From the NCBI RefSeq assembly GCF_015832195.1, contig NC_052046.1, forward strand, positions 46,944,473 through 47,008,472: a stretch of DNA of 64,000 bases. The letters are read 5' to 3'. A program made the position numbers and the translations under genes. Positions within the stretch are counted from its first letter, which is position 1. Every line of letters begins with the position of its first letter. The notes beneath the pieces were generated by a model. The model did not search any database. It had not been told where the DNA came from and saw only the letters and a program-made list of their open reading frames with translations. Shown in pieces: positions 1 through 10,715 of the stretch. The DNA comes from Motacilla alba alba (lineage: Eukaryota; Chordata; Aves; Passeriformes; Motacillidae).

Positions 1-3000
1 ATGTCACCTGGAAATCATCAGCAACTATTTTGTTCCATTGCACCTGTGTAGAAAGTCCAGCTGCATGGGTGGCAACTGCAGTGCATAGGTTCCACATGGG
101 AGACAGCCCCTGCTTCGGCCAGCACAGGACTTGTGCAATGGCTGCCTCGTCCCATGGGGTGGCACAGCAGCAGGGTGGGAGCACCACGCATGGCTCATGA
201 AGCCACCTGCTCCTCAGGCACAAAGGCATCAGGCCAGGCAAAGCTGTCCTGACACTGCCAGTTGGGCAGTGCTGGCCTATTTCAAAAACTACCTTTGGCA
301 ACCACTTCTAGAAATAGTCCCATTCATCGTTCTTGCCTCAGAAACAATTAAATTCAGCAAGCTGCTGCCAAAGCAGATTTTTAACCCTGTTAATTCAGAG
401 CATGCAATTGTTTAAAACAAATTGGTATGTGTATTATACTAAAATCACTTCTTTTGTGAAAAGTAGGCCAACGTACTTCTCTTCTTTGACTGCCAAGACT
501 TGCCTATTTACTTTTAATCAGCAAATAATTGCGCTGTATGTACCTCAAGTGTGGTCCCGTGAACTGAATGCGCAATGGCAGCTGGAAAGCATTAGGTGGT
601 CCCTTAGAGTATGTCTTCTGGCTTGGTTTCTTCCACGAGAAATCCTGATTGCATGGTCCAGCTCTGTTCTGCTGTGTGAACCAAAGCTGGCTAGCAGGAG
701 AAGATCCACAGATTCATTCCAGCCACTTGACCAATCCAAGCTAGAACATTCAAGGCAGCTATGCCCTTACAGTTCAGATTCCTAAGCAGAGGAGCAAAGC
801 CTCAATCAAGGCGAGTTAATGGGTATACAGCTAAATAGGTTTACTGTAAACTGGAGAGTTTTGGCTCTAGGCTTACAGTTGAGCATATTGATATCTAAAT
901 GCACTTAGTACATGTCTTGTTTCTGAAATACAAATTTGAAACTTTGGGCCCTATGCATTTAAATAGAAGTTACTAAGCACCACTGCTTCGTGCTGGCTTC
1001 AACAGGATGTGAAAGCTATGTTGCTACAGCTTAGATACCCCCAAAATGGGAATAGGAAGCAAAACTCAAATTCCCCACTCTGAAAATACTTTAATTCAAG
1101 GCCTAGTGGGACAGAAACTCCTTGTGATATTAAAATTCATATTACATGTTCTTTGTTAAATTTTGTCTTTATTCTGCAATGGATTATAATACTTGGGACT
1201 TCCTACCAGGTTTGTAACAGCTTTTGTCAAAATATTATTCAAAAAAAAGTAGCTTTTTTCTTGCCAGTAGTACCTCAGAGGCAATATAAAAACAGAAACT
1301 AAACTCCACATTATTTTCCATAGCTATCTCTCCAATCCCAGGGAGGAAAGCAACCAACCAAACAACCAAACCAAACCCAAAAAACCAAACAAAAAAAAAA
1401 AGTTGAAGAAATTAATTTTGAATCAGCAGTGTGTGTTGATACTAATACTGCAAAGTCATCATTTCAAATTAAAGTCAGCTCTACAGAGAGCTGACACACA
1501 GAAGGAAATAACAGAAAGTAATAACTTTGTATTATTTTCAGGCATGAAAAGAAAATAAGCATGGCAAAATGATCATATGCCAGTGCAATGGAAGACTGGA
1601 GGAGATACTACAACCACTATAACTATGATGCACGGGATCTGATCATACTTTTAGAGATACTAAATATAGTATATAAATATTTAATACATCAAATCAATAT
1701 TTCACATACATTTCAATAGTCAGAAGGTTGTGTATAATGCAATCATATTGCAGAACAATGCAGAATAATACAAGTATTCACTCATTCAGCATGAAATAAT
1801 TTTACAAGAAGTAGGAACACAGCTTTTTCAATATCCTATTGTAGCATTTTCAGACTTTACTACGTGAGTAAATCACAGCTGCCATGATGAAATGGATAAG
1901 GAATATGCAGGAATGAAAAGCAGTTTTCATAAAAACCTGCAGAAAGAATAGTTCTGATGGGGTGTATGTACTGTCTGTACAGCTCCATCCCTCTGCCAGC
2001 CTGGGATTCTGCCACTGCTGCTGTACAGTGAATAAAGTCTTGTGGATGCATAGTCATGAGCCCAGCTGTCCACAATGTGTGCCCGATCAAGGAATACAAT
2101 GGTCACACAGCCTTCTCCACACATCTCCCTTGCACACACATGTGATGGCATTTGCTTCCACTTGTAAGATACTGCCTGCATACTTGCTTTGTTTTAGCAT
2201 GGGCACACACTGCTCTTTCCTCCTGATGTCAGGGGATCTGAGAGCTGGCATATATAGATTTGTTGAGAGAAGCCAGGTCTCCCTTATGTGTCGGACAGCA
2301 CTGCTATGGCATGTTCCTGACACTAGCAACTTTGCAAAGATCTTCTCCTTACAGAACGCATATTAATTCAAACAGCCTCCACCTATAACTAAAACTCCAC
2401 CAGTGTGCAGAAATCTAAACTCCTTCCCTGAGCATCTACAGCTATAAACACTGTTTATATTATCCAGCATATGCACAAATTTTATGCAAACTTTATTTCA
2501 TGCAGTAGTTTGCCTTCCTCTTCATAATATTCCCTTTATTATCTTCCTTTTTGTATTTTCTACTCCACAGGAAAAGAGGAAGCATTGTTTACAACAACTG
2601 CATACCAGCATTCATACATATATCCGGATAAGATGATAATGCAGTTAATATAGCGCAAAGTAAAACTATCAGGCATCTGAAGAGATAACTATCTATAACC
2701 ACAAAGAGAGAAAGGTAAAGAGATGCACAGAAGTGTAACAGGAAGAAAACACCATTAAGAGAGGGAAACCACATATGAAAGGAAAGTCCTGTCAGTCGTT
2801 ACAATTAGGTGGTGAAATAGATACACAGAAAAAATGCAAAGTTATTGCTCAAAAAAACTGAAATTAAACTTTATGCATGACTTCATTAAAAAATGTACCT
2901 AGAGATATAGTCAGCACAACACCAAACCTATGATGACAATATTGAAATACACAGTTTATCACCTTGTAGCGCACAAGTGAAGAGCCTGATGGAAAGCAAA

Positions 3001-5570
3001 GCCAGAAGTATGCATTTATTCTATTTAAATGCATACCACCAATCTGCAACTCCACTCCATGTCCTGCACCTTGTGCCACGTCCCTCAGCTGATCATATCC
3101 TGAAGAATCACCTTTGTTACTAACATCTATTAACTTCAGTCTCCTCCCCAGAGCCCCCTGACATGGCTACCATGGCAAAGCACAAGCCAGCCTGTGCAGA
3201 CTGTGCAACACAATTGGGAGGGGGGCACCTTGGCAGAGCTCCCAGTAGTTCTGGAAATCCACGGCGCCTCTCTCCTGGGCACTTCTGTTTTCTGGGAAGG
3301 CAAAGTACTCAGGGCATATTGCTCACAGACACAAGAGACCAGTGTTGCAACCTCCAGATCTCCCAGGTACTTGACAAAACATCCCGCACATCTGATGAGC
3401 CAACCATCTCCCGACCAGCTGTCCCCACTAGTCAATAATACCCAAGCTTACTCTCTATCTTTAACAAAAGTATAGTTGCTCTTTGTGCAGTTATATATCT
3501 GAGCATGTAAAGATGCAGATACCAGCTGCTGAATTTTTGCTACATTAAGTAGTGTTGATCATTACAGATACTTGCAGCAGTACATAACTTGCACGTCAGA
3601 GCTGCCTTTGGTTGCAGCACTGTATTAATAACACTTGCAGGCTGACTCAATTTTGTACAATTTGCATTACAGTAATGCTTTACAGTATTTGCAGTGATCA
3701 ATAAGGGATTTCAGCAGAATTGCAGAGGTCACTACAATACGACATCATGTACTTTCATGGGGCACAGATTATAGTTTCACAAGGCTGAAGGAGAAGGTCG
3801 TCCTTCCATCTTTTATGAGACTAGAGGAAACATCCTCACAAGAGTATTTTGGTGTTGCCCCGCCAATATCATTGTTTGCTGCATAGTACACTCCTTCCAT
3901 AAAAGCTGGCAAGTTAAACTTCCGACCAGGTACCACTATGCCTAGTGTCTCAGTCAACAGACCAATCACACTTACTCTCTGCTATCGTTTAGTGATTTAT
4001 GTAATTGCATACATGCGTGAGAACTTCCTTTAGTCTTCTCAGGCTCGTTTAAACCACTCAAGGCTGTAAAGTACTGCTTACACTTCACATGAAAGTTGAA
4101 TTCAGGACAGTCCACTTTAATCTGTTCTTGGCTCTGAGTACTGATTAGGCCTCAAGCAAAGAGCAGAAATATGTTTCTTGGCTGTAAAATGAAGAAACCT
4201 GCATTTGCGACGAGAAAAATATAAAAATGTCTAATAAAGCACCCACACTTGATATGTTCTATGTATCAAGGCAACAGCCTTGAAGGCAGTTTCTGTTATC
4301 ACAGCTGCCAGAGTTGTTTATTCTCTTGCTTCTCCATGTGACTTTTCTCAAAGTCCTAGACAGACACCGGTTGCTGAGTGCAGGTTAAGCAGAAAAACAG
4401 GCTGTGCAGAAACTCCTCTATCTTAAGTGCAAAAACGAATAGTTACAGAGGTCTGAGGCCCCCATAGTATTTACTTCAGTCTAAGCTCTGGTTATGGTGC
4501 CAGGCCACAGCCTCTCATGACACAGTAACAAAGGCCAAGCTCTGCTAGATACCGCCTGTACAAGGAAGCATATTCCAGGAATGCTGGAGCTGAATTTGAA
4601 CTTCCCTTATCAGGAACAATGAAACTGAGAGCAAGCAGCTTCCTTGCTCAAGTGGAAATGACCACTTTTCAGCAAGTGCTACTGTCAATCACTGCAAGCC
4701 AGCCCAGAGGAAATGTAATTGTGATAACTGAGTGGTTTTAGTGCCTATAAAGGAAGTGAGTAGTTTAGCTTTCTTGCTCTGCAGAGAGGGGATTATTACT
4801 GTGCCATTTTACTGTCAAGTCCTGGAGCATATACAAAGTTCGTGCACAAAAATGGGGTGATGTTTTCCCTTTTAACATAGGGCCGAATCAACCCACCCAT
4901 ATTAACTTTTCGTGACAGAATCTCTAGAAAAGACCACACCATCCTTAAATTGTTTTGGACTTAATTTGGTGTTGTCATGCAATTAGGTTTTGCAAAATTG
5001 GCTTCTGGACTGACAGCTTCTATTGTTACAGCATATGGCAATCAGAGAGCAGCTTGTGGCAGATGTGATGTTTATTCACCATTTGCTAGTTTTAGATTTA
5101 ATGATGTCATTCTAATCAAAGCAAATGTTAGATGCGTTTGACATCTAAGGAGTTTTGCAGCCCCCCCATCATGTTTAAGCCACTTCTGTCAAGTGGAAAC
5201 ACATCATGCTCTGAATGCATCTAACTCATATTTAAGAATCAATGATGCAATTAACTGGAGGTCTCTAGTCCAAAAATCCATGTTTCTAACATGCATTGTG
5301 TTCCTCCAGCAGACTACAAAGACCTCCTATTACAATAAGTGAGCTCATTAGGCATGCGACTCCTTCGTCTTGCAAGCTGTTGCGATAAGCAGCTGTTGCA
5401 AGAGGGTAAAAGGTTGAATTATCAACTTGGACAGAACAGCACTTCATTCAGCCAGCCCAGGAAAGTATTTGAGCAATAACTCCATTACTGGAGTTAGATC
5501 TTTGACTACAGCACACAAGCAAAACATCAGCGGTATTTCAGTGACATGCTTCCCCACACCCAGCAAGCAA
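1..5570. other. Intergenic DNA downstream of GADD45G
   Basis: This stretch is AT-rich and has no open reading frame with a recognisable domain or consistent splice signals on either strand. It contains an A/C-rich tract (1350-1402) and short homopolymer runs such as the C7 at about 5161. No CR1 or SINE tail was recognised. The short open frames here, the longest about 150 codons, look like chance. In human the next gene on this side of GADD45G is DIRAS2, but no exon of it is visible. Confidence 0.6.
1350..1402 (+). repeat. A/C-rich low-complexity tract
   Basis: A run of about 50 bases contains almost only A and C (AACC, AAAC and AAACCC units) and ends in an A-rich stretch. Similar tracts recur in the window at about 10.6, 11.8, 28.1, 47.8 and 55.6 kb, always with A and C on the plus strand. 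Confidence 0.7.
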
Positions 5571-5579
5571 GACACTCCC

Positions 5580-6145
5580 AGAAATTAATTGTCAAAAATT
5601 TATTATGAAAGCTTCAATAGCAGCAAATATTTCAATAAAAGTTATTGCAGTATTAAAACAGATCTGCAGAGTGACCCAAGAGGCCTGTTGAAGTCTGTCT
5701 GCTTTGGAATATCTGCATTTGTTTTAATAACCAATCCCCAATACTCCATAAATATTGATACTTTCTCCTGTGTTTTGCAGACAGCACCAACAGTTCCTAG
5801 TTACAGTACTCTAATCAGTCCTTCTGGAAAGTTTTGGCCCACTTCCCTCAACTTTCCCTCTCCATTCTGAAACAGCTCCACATAGCCAAACTTGCAATAC
5901 TTCTTTCAGTTCCATGGTGTGTCAGCCTTTCCACGGTTGCAGCCTACTGAGGCTCACTGGTGAGATGAGCTGTTTTCCTCTTTCTCCTCTGTAAGAGCCC
6001 ACTGCATGCCAGTCTGAGGGACTTTAATCCAGTCTCTTGACCAGGCTAATCCATGGAATCAGCAGCTTGTTGCACATTTTGGTGAATGCACAGCACGTTG
6101 AGAATGCAACAAAGGTTTCAGCCTCCCCAGTGTACCAGGTGACCA
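5580..6145 (-). other. GADD45G: GADD45G 3' untranslated region
   Basis: The stop codon of GADD45G is the TGA read on the minus strand at 6148-6146. The transcript is inferred to continue for roughly 560 bases to a cleavage site near 5580. That site lies about 15-20 bases past a canonical AATAAA on the minus strand, and a GT-rich stretch follows it (minus strand, about 5580-5555). The UTR is AT-rich compared with the coding exons. I see only isolated ATTTA pentamers and no dense AU-rich destabilising cluster. The exact 3' end is an inference. Confidence 0.6.
5599..5604 (-). terminator. GADD45G: Polyadenylation signal of GADD45G
   Basis: TTTATT on the plus strand is AATAAA on the minus strand. 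It is the best-placed canonical hexamer downstream of the GADD45G stop, and a GT-rich element follows it in the direction of transcription. Confidence 0.55.
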
Positions 6146-7186
6146 TCACTCAGGCAGGGTGATAGTAGGCACCCAGTCATTGACATTCCTGCTCTCTTCG
6201 CAAAACAAGTTCAGCTTCTCCAGAGCTGGGTCCTTCCAGCCTTCTTCATTCGGGTTCTGCAAAAAAGAAAGAAGTTGCACACCATGAGTGCTGCCCGCCA
6301 GCTGAGGTCATCATAATATTTACAGAAGCATTCGCTTAGGACTGGAAGCCCTTCCAGACAGTCTCTGTCCTGACACAGACAAGACAGGAAGCAGAGATGC
6401 TGCCCTTGTGGACAGCGGAGGAAATCCAGTTACGAGAAGTTCTGCCTCCTACTACTACTACTCAGCTGACTCGCAGCGTGCCAAGCGCTCTATCTGTGCC
6501 CAGCAGAGGACTCGACCACCCGCAGCGGAGAAGGGGCCGCCCCCGGCAGGCTCTGGCAGCGCGGGGGAACAGCACCCGGCGCCCGCGGGACACGCACCGT
6601 GATGAGGATGCAGTGGAGATCGCGCGGCTCCCCGGAGTCCTCGCTGGGCCCCACGATGGCCGCCAGCTTGGCCACGTCGTTCACCCGCACGATGTCGATG
6701 TCGTTCTCGCAGCAGAAGGCTTGGATCAGAGTGAAGTGGATCTGCAAGGCGATGTCCCCCTCGTCCTCCTGGTCCGCGGCCAGCACACAGAACGCGACGT
6801 TGTCGGGGTCGCTGCAAGAGGGGAGCAGCCTGATAAGTCCCGCGATCGGCGACGGCCACTCCGCAGCCCCGCCAGGCTGACTTACACACTCCCCCTGCCC
6901 CCGCCACCGTACTTACACATTCATCAGCTTGGCCGACTCGTAGACGCCGGCGGTGAGGCAGCCCCGGCGCTGCGCTGACACCAGCAGCTCGTGGAGGGCC
7001 GTGCCGGCGCCCTGCATCCTGCGGGCCGGGAAAGGACACAAGGGTCAGCGCCGTGCCGCCGCCACAACCACCACCGCGCCAAAACCGCCCGCTACCCGTT
7101 TTCCTCGCCGCCCCAGTACCCACCCGCACGTACCAGTCGTGGCCCGCAGGCATGGGCTGCTGTCCGTGGATCTCCTCCAGAGTCAT
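6146..7186 (-). CDS. GADD45G: GADD45 gamma, stress sensor and MTK1/MEKK4 activator (four exons)
   Basis: The coding exons on the minus strand are 7186-7134, 7018-6917, 6811-6598 and 6256-6146. All three introns (115, 105 and 341 bp) are GT-AG, and the joined frame is 159 codons plus TGA, which is the human length. The product opens with MTLEEIHGQ. It carries the family hallmark acidic loop (ADQEDEGD, residues 64-71), then the strand and helix around [19 protein letters not shown] (about 74-92), and ends with a [11 protein letters not shown] tail. GADD45 proteins adopt the L7Ae/L30e-like fold, form dimers, and bind MTK1/MEKK4, PCNA and CDK1-cyclin B1. They link stress and differentiation signals to p38/JNK, growth arrest and DNA demethylation. 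The first ATG has G at -3, and no ATG lies between it and the inferred start of transcription. The two phase-2 introns (after codon positions 18 and 52) and the phase-0 third intron match the mammalian gene. I see no break. Gamma is preferred over alpha and beta from the N terminus, the LPE terminus and the length. Confidence 0.97.
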
Positions 7187-7425
7187 AGCAGTTAGTCCGC
7201 ACAGTCCCGCAGCTCCCTCAACTCTCGCTCTGCGCACGCCGTGAGCGCTCTGAAACAGCAGACGGCCGGCGTGCGCTACTTATAGCCCTCGCGGGCGCCT
7301 CCCGGCCTCCCATTGGCCGGCGGGGGAGAAAGGGGCGGCTTTATTATGCTAATCGGCGCGCGCCAGAGAGGAAGCTCGGGGCGGGGGGGCGGGAAAGAGC
7401 GGCTCGTGCCGGGAGGCCACGTGGG
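7187..7425 (-). promoter_or_regulatory. GADD45G: GADD45G core promoter: TATA, CCAAT, octamer-like, GC box, E-box
   Basis: Reading on the minus strand, a TATA box (TATAAGTA) lies at 7284-7277, placing transcription start near 7253 and giving a 5' UTR of about 65 bases. A CCAAT box lies at 7316-7312, a GC box at 7338-7332, an octamer-like ATTAGCAT at 7353-7346 (one mismatch to ATTTGCAT), and a palindromic CACGTG E-box at 7418-7423. Paired octamer and CCAAT sites bound by Oct-1 and NF-Y are known to drive p53-independent induction of the paralogue GADD45A. The same arrangement here suggests, but does not prove, similar control. Confidence 0.7.
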
Positions 7426-7460
7426 GCGGGCGGGGGGCGCGCAGGCACGCGCCGGCCGGA

Positions 7461-7496
7461 GCCAGCGGAGCCAGCGGTGCCAGCGGTGCCAGCGGT
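7461..7496 (+). repeat. Four 9-bp tandem repeats upstream of GADD45G
   Basis: Four units of GCCAGCGGW (one ending in A, three in T) stand directly head to tail within the CpG island, about 210 bp upstream of the inferred transcription start, with degenerate copies at each edge. The repeat is not coding in any supported transcript. Confidence 0.8.
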
Positions 7497-7539
7497 GCCG
7501 GCTCCCTGCACACCACTCGCCGGTAGGCACTAGTGAGTA

Positions 7540-9790
7540 GTAGGGCGATTTGTGTCCAAGACTTGGAACGGAAAATCAGTACCGTGCAGGGGAAATGAAA
7601 ACTTAAATTTTTTAAAATATACGAAAGGTTTTATTAATCTGGTTTCTGCAAATGTGAACGTCGCGAAGGGACAGCCCTGTAACCAGGGCTAAGGGCAGCT
7701 CTTAGGGAAGGTCCTGGGGCTGTACTGGGCAGCCACCTGGTGATGTTCAGCAGTGGCCCCGGCTGCAGCAAATCCCCCCTGTGCCCTGGTCTGTATGAAC
7801 AGGAGCACGGTCAGCCGGCCGAGGCAGGTGATAATCCCCGTCTGCTCAGCACTCACGGGACACCAGCAATGTGGTCTGGCCAGTTTGGGCACTCCCAGCC
7901 GGGGAAACAGCCGATAAACTGGAGCAAGTGCAGATGAGGGCACCGAGGTGTCCAAAGCTGCGGCGCTGTCACTCTGCAGGCTGAGGGACCAGGGATAGTT
8001 CAGCCGGGGGAAGGCAAAGTTTGGGCGGCAAACTCCTCAAAACCTGTGGAGTGATCATCTGGTAGATAACGCCAGGGTCTTCACAGCAATGCCTAGTGGG
8101 GACGCAGGAGACAATGAGCCGAGTGTAAATCAAGAGGCTCAGATGGGATGTAAGAAAAATCCTTTCTGCCTGAGAACAGTCAAGCAGCGGAGCAGGCTCC
8201 CTGTCCGGGGAGGCTGCGTAGATTCCATCCTTACAGGATTGCCCCGATGCAGACCTAGTTCTGGTAATCGTTCTGCAGGCTGTACTGGCCTATGATCCTG
8301 GGGAGAGGGAGTGGTGTGAGCAAACAGATTTTTTTTCTTTTTTTTTTTTTTTCTGTCGAGCTTTATTAAAAATAGCTGTAATTTGGACAGTGTTCGTGAT
8401 TATTTCAGAGTGAAACGAGTGTGATTGCTGAACTCAGATTTGAACCTGTTTGTCAGCAAACCGAGCAAGAAAAAACCCCACATTTTCCCGCTGTGAATGA
8501 GCACGGACTAAATGTTAAAAGGCAAATCACTTTTCAAGTCCCTTCAGCGTCTGACACGCTTCGGCTTAAGCTCACGGCTGGCACTTGGCTCCACCGAGCC
8601 ACCGCTTCCGAGCAGCCCCAAGCGGTTTTTTCAGAGGCTGTGGAGAGCCACCTTGGGGTAACCTGTGCTACTGCGGCCTGTCCGGACCGACTCCAGCGGG
8701 ATGTACAGGCAGACCTCTCTAACTTGTCACCCTCGCTGTTCACTAGCCAGCAGCCGCATCGTCCCCATCCGAATGTGCTGGAACCCGGGGATGTCCTTTC
8801 CAGTACTTCACTGGGAGTCCTGGATGAAGCAGGTCTTATCTGTGACTGTATATGCTATACTCTGCTCAGTTTCAGTCTCTTTGAGCAATGCAGTTTCCAA
8901 AATGCCTCTCAAACTGAGCCACTTTAACGACCTGCCGTGTTTTTACTTCCAGTTGTTTCTAGTTAGTGCCCTGGTGACACTACAGGTGACAGCATTCGAC
9001 CTGGCAGTAATCACTTAGTGAGTTTCCATTTTAAACTAGTGACAACATAGGCATGATGTCTGCCAGATACATCCAGCCTCTCTAAGAATATTTCTCTGGT
9101 GTCTATAGAGCTGTCAGCACTGGGGAGAAATCTCTTCATTGTAAACACCAATCCTCAAGCTTCACAATCTTTTTTACCCCACTAACATGCAAAGACTTGG
9201 AAACCAAAGCAGTGACCTGTCAGTCTGAATTTGCTTGGGAAGGGCATAAATTCTTCATGTTTGCTTCCTCTAAAAAAGATGTGAGAAGTTTCCAGAAAGT
9301 TATCTCCTGGCCTGTATTCAGGCAAGTGCAATTGTCTCCTTGCTGGAATTAGCATAGTGTACATAGCATGTACCGTTCATTCTCAAAAGATAAAAACCCT
9401 TCATACATCTGCCTCTTTCTTTTTCCTGTTTTTTTTTTTTCTCTAAGTATATAAATGGGGATTAATGCAGAAGAATAGGTTGAATGGTAAGACACATTAA
9501 GTGGTATGTCTCTTAGAAATATTCAAGGGCCTATTTCTGATGAAATAGGTGGAAAATCCAGAACTGACTCACAGCTCTGAAAGACGCTGATATCAGCTAT
9601 GACTTTGATGATTTTCTCATTACAGTAAAAGTGAAAGTTACTTGAGATGGATCTGAATTAGTAAGCCAAAGTAACTCAGAATGGAGAACAGTGTATGTAT
9701 ATGTAATAGTAAAATATATATAATTGTCTAGATAATAAAGTGATATATTAACACATGAATCCTTCGACATGCAAGCTTCCAGTTTCAGCT
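7540..9790. other. Intergenic DNA upstream of GADD45G
   Basis: No coding exon was recognised. The longest open frame (8421-8927, plus) has no family resemblance I can identify. A long T-rich run lies at about 8331-8353. Proximal enhancers of GADD45G may be here, but no single element stands out by eye. Confidence 0.5.
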
Positions 9791-10110
9791 TAATGATGCC
9801 ACACTCTGGAACTAGGGCTTCTTGACATCACACTTTTCAGGTTGCCCCATTATTCCCAGGTCTCCTAGCACAGATGGTGCTGAAGGCCGTGAAGCATTCA
9901 TTACTAGATACTTGATCCAGCTTATTTCAAACCACAGTATCAACACCAGGTCTCTGACGCAGAAGAGGAGATGTAAAAAGGAGAGCTGTGCAAGCCCAAG
10001 GCCCTGTCCCTGGTTCGAAGGCATCAGCTCCGCAGGTATGATACCTTTGACGCCTAATAAACAAATTGAACTTTAGCGAAGGTTAGTCTCCGCTTCTTGT
10101 TTTCTTGGTC
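9790..10110 (+). other. Possible LTR or transcript 3'-end module
   Basis: A TATA-like TGTAAAAAGG lies at about 9974 and a canonical AATAAA at 10056-10061, some 80 bases downstream, followed by a T/C-rich stretch. A compact TATA-to-AATAAA spacing is typical of long terminal repeats. The AATAAA could equally end an unannotated non-coding transcript. I could not define terminal TG/CA boundaries or a target-site duplication. Confidence 0.25.
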
Positions 10111-10179
10111 TTTTCCTCCCGTGTTTTTAGTACATTTAACTGGTGGGCACACACCTTTGGCGGATCAGCTCTCGCATGC

Positions 10180-10515
10180 TCGAAATCATCCCGTAGCTCG
10201 AGGGGGAGATGGGGGCGGTGAATATCACACGGCAACAGCACTCAGACGTGAGCCAGTGCATCCTGCCGTCGCTGTCGGCAACCCTGGTGTAAGGCCGGTG
10301 CCACCTGCCCGTGCTCCCCACAGCAGGGCAGGGCTCGATGCGGACGCTGCCTCTGGGAGCCCGAGGAGCCGCTGCCGCCCGCCCGCCCGGCGCTGCGCTC
10401 GCCGCAAGCCTGCGCTGACCTCTGGCGGCCGCCTGGCCGATCGCTGCTGGCTCCCGCCGCAGCCGCAGCTCCGAGGCCACGGGTCCCCTCCTGTTCCCGG
10501 GCCCGGAACGCTTAC
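10180..10515. promoter_or_regulatory. Isolated CpG island 1 (about 3 kb upstream of GADD45G)
   Basis: The core at about 10321-10510 contains roughly 28 CpGs in 190 bp, against a CpG-poor background on both sides. It is GC-rich and has no recognised coding content, although open frames run through it on both strands, as GC-rich DNA allows. It could be a distal promoter of a non-coding RNA, an enhancer island, or an upstream GADD45G promoter. Confidence 0.6.
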
Positions 10516-10521
10516 AACGGA

Positions 10522-10710
10522 GACAAAAGAAGAGGAGAAAAAAAAAAAAAAAAAAGAAAAAAAAAAGAAGGGGAGGGAGAATTTTAAAAAAACCACCCCA
10601 CACCCCACTAAAAAAAAACCAAACAAACCAAAATACCAAAACCACTAACCAACGAACAAAAAAAACCCCCCACAAAAAACCCACAAACAGCCAACCAACT
10701 AACCAACAGA
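10522..10710 (+). repeat. Poly(A) followed by long A/C-rich tract
   Basis: A run of A with scattered G (about 10535-10580) passes directly into about 130 bases made almost only of A and C (AAACC, AACC and CCCC units). It starts exactly where CpG island 1 ends, so base composition switches abruptly from GC-rich to A/C-rich. Confidence 0.8.
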
Positions 10711-10715
10711 AAAGT

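Larger units (their letters stand above)
6470..7530. promoter_or_regulatory. GADD45G: CpG island over GADD45G promoter and exons 1-3
   Basis: CpG dinucleotides are dense from exon 3 through the promoter and drop off abruptly on both sides. Exon 4 and the 3' UTR lie outside in AT-rich sequence. The island covers the transcription start, as expected of a gene kept unmethylated in the germ line. A long G-rich run at about 7378-7392 could form a G-quadruplex. Confidence 0.8.

Noticed and set aside
6458..7237. A 259-codon minus-strand open frame across the GADD45G locus
   Set aside because: It reads straight through introns 1 and 2, leaves the family frame after codon 18 and starts at a GTG, not an ATG. 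The spliced 159-residue GADD45G explains the region.
8421..8927. 168-codon plus-strand open frame
   Set aside because: It has no domain, no conserved motif, and overlapping open frames on both strands. Probably chance.
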